Shown here: positions 63,845 to 64,000 of the stretch, in pieces
How the letters are laid out: each line of letters starts with the position of its first letter
How positions within the stretch are numbered: position 1 is the first letter of the stretch
Source of the DNA: Roseiarcus sp963758335
GTDB lineage: Bacteria > Pseudomonadota > Alphaproteobacteria > Rhizobiales > Beijerinckiaceae
Assembly (NCBI GenBank): GCA_963758335.1
Contig: CAVWVF010000002.1
Span: 620,001-684,000 of the forward strand
Direction: 5' to 3'
Length of the DNA stretch: 64,000 bases
Notes under the pieces: model-generated
The model's database searches: none
What the model saw: the letters and a program-made list of their open reading frames with translations, nothing else
What the model was told of the DNA's origin: nothing
Program-made: the position numbers and the translations under genes

Positions 63845-64000
63845 GCCGTCCGGCGCTTCGCCCAGGCGAGGGCCTGCGCGGTCGAGTTCGACCTAGTCGT
63901 CGTGGCGGCCGGCCGGAAACGTCGTGAGCTCGCCAAGGTAATCGGCGAGCCAGGGGGCCTCGTGCGGCAGAAAGACGAAGCCGTTCTCGATCACAGCCGA
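63845..64000 (-). pseudogene. Phage terminase large subunit, C-terminal fragment 2 (runs off the window)
   Basis: A second copy of the same stretch, about 85-90% identical to fragment 1 by eye: VIENGFVFLPHEAPWLADYLGELTTFPAGRHDD, then TAG in place of the glutamine codon, and the same shifted STAQALAWAKRR context. It continues beyond base 64000. Two decayed tails in tandem suggest local duplication of prophage remains. Confidence 0.65.

Overview
The window is high-GC DNA from an alphaproteobacterium, most likely Hyphomicrobiales (Rhizobiales). The clues are the compact division/cell-wall (dcw) cluster, the DUF4164-zapA pair beside transketolase, a Calvin-subtype class II aldolase and the GAACAGGGAA intergenic repeats. 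A Methylocystaceae/Beijerinckiaceae-type host is plausible but is inference. I saw no rRNA, tRNA or CRISPR array.

Layout. 1-4100: metallo-beta-lactamase hydrolase, a deleted DUF4260 gene, a LysR regulator, a murG-like tail fragment and a broken TIGR03118-type gene. 4120-15459 (minus): mraZ-rsmH-ftsL-ftsI-murE-murF-mraY-murD-ftsW-murG, almost all with 4-base overlaps, headed by a 10-bp-periodic TGGG array (candidate MraZ operator) and an insertion-sequence remnant. 17500-28100: two small helix-turn-helix (HTH) paralogues; glycogen phosphorylase, lactate dehydrogenase and phosphoketolase (a route from glycogen to lactate and acetyl-phosphate); DUF2934 and MFS genes; and a cupin gene whose two halves lie in opposite orientation beside a third HTH paralogue. 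28100-32500: repeats, a frameshifted DUF2214 gene, a methyltransferase, a ferredoxin-domain protein and a thioesterase-like protein. 32498-38867: tkt-gap-pgk-fba on the minus strand, divergent from DUF4164-zapA. 38902-43910: APC permease, response regulator, PAS histidine kinase and glgC.

44000-53000 is accessory DNA. It holds a tandemly duplicated 715/733-bp element with inverted ends, then a decayed two-gene cassette: an MmeI-like restriction-methylation enzyme overlapping a GHKL ATPase with a PD-(D/E)XK nuclease end. The first gene carries an antisense group II intron whose reverse transcriptase has lost its centre.

53000-60000 holds an SDR oxidoreductase, a tight three-gene operon of six-helix membrane histidine kinase, receiver protein and alpha-oxoamine synthase (the composition of CqsA/CqsS and LqsA/LqsS/LqsR alpha-hydroxyketone signalling), an EAL remnant and leuA. 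60000-64000 has an IS1380-type transposase, palindromic repeats, a broken AT-richer gene and two terminase large-subunit tails.

Two themes cross the window. First, short duplicated 3' gene tails (murG, the histidine kinase, leuA, terminase) mark repeated rearrangement. Second, many genes carry single-base indels, mostly +1, including in fba, so part of the apparent decay may be sequence error.
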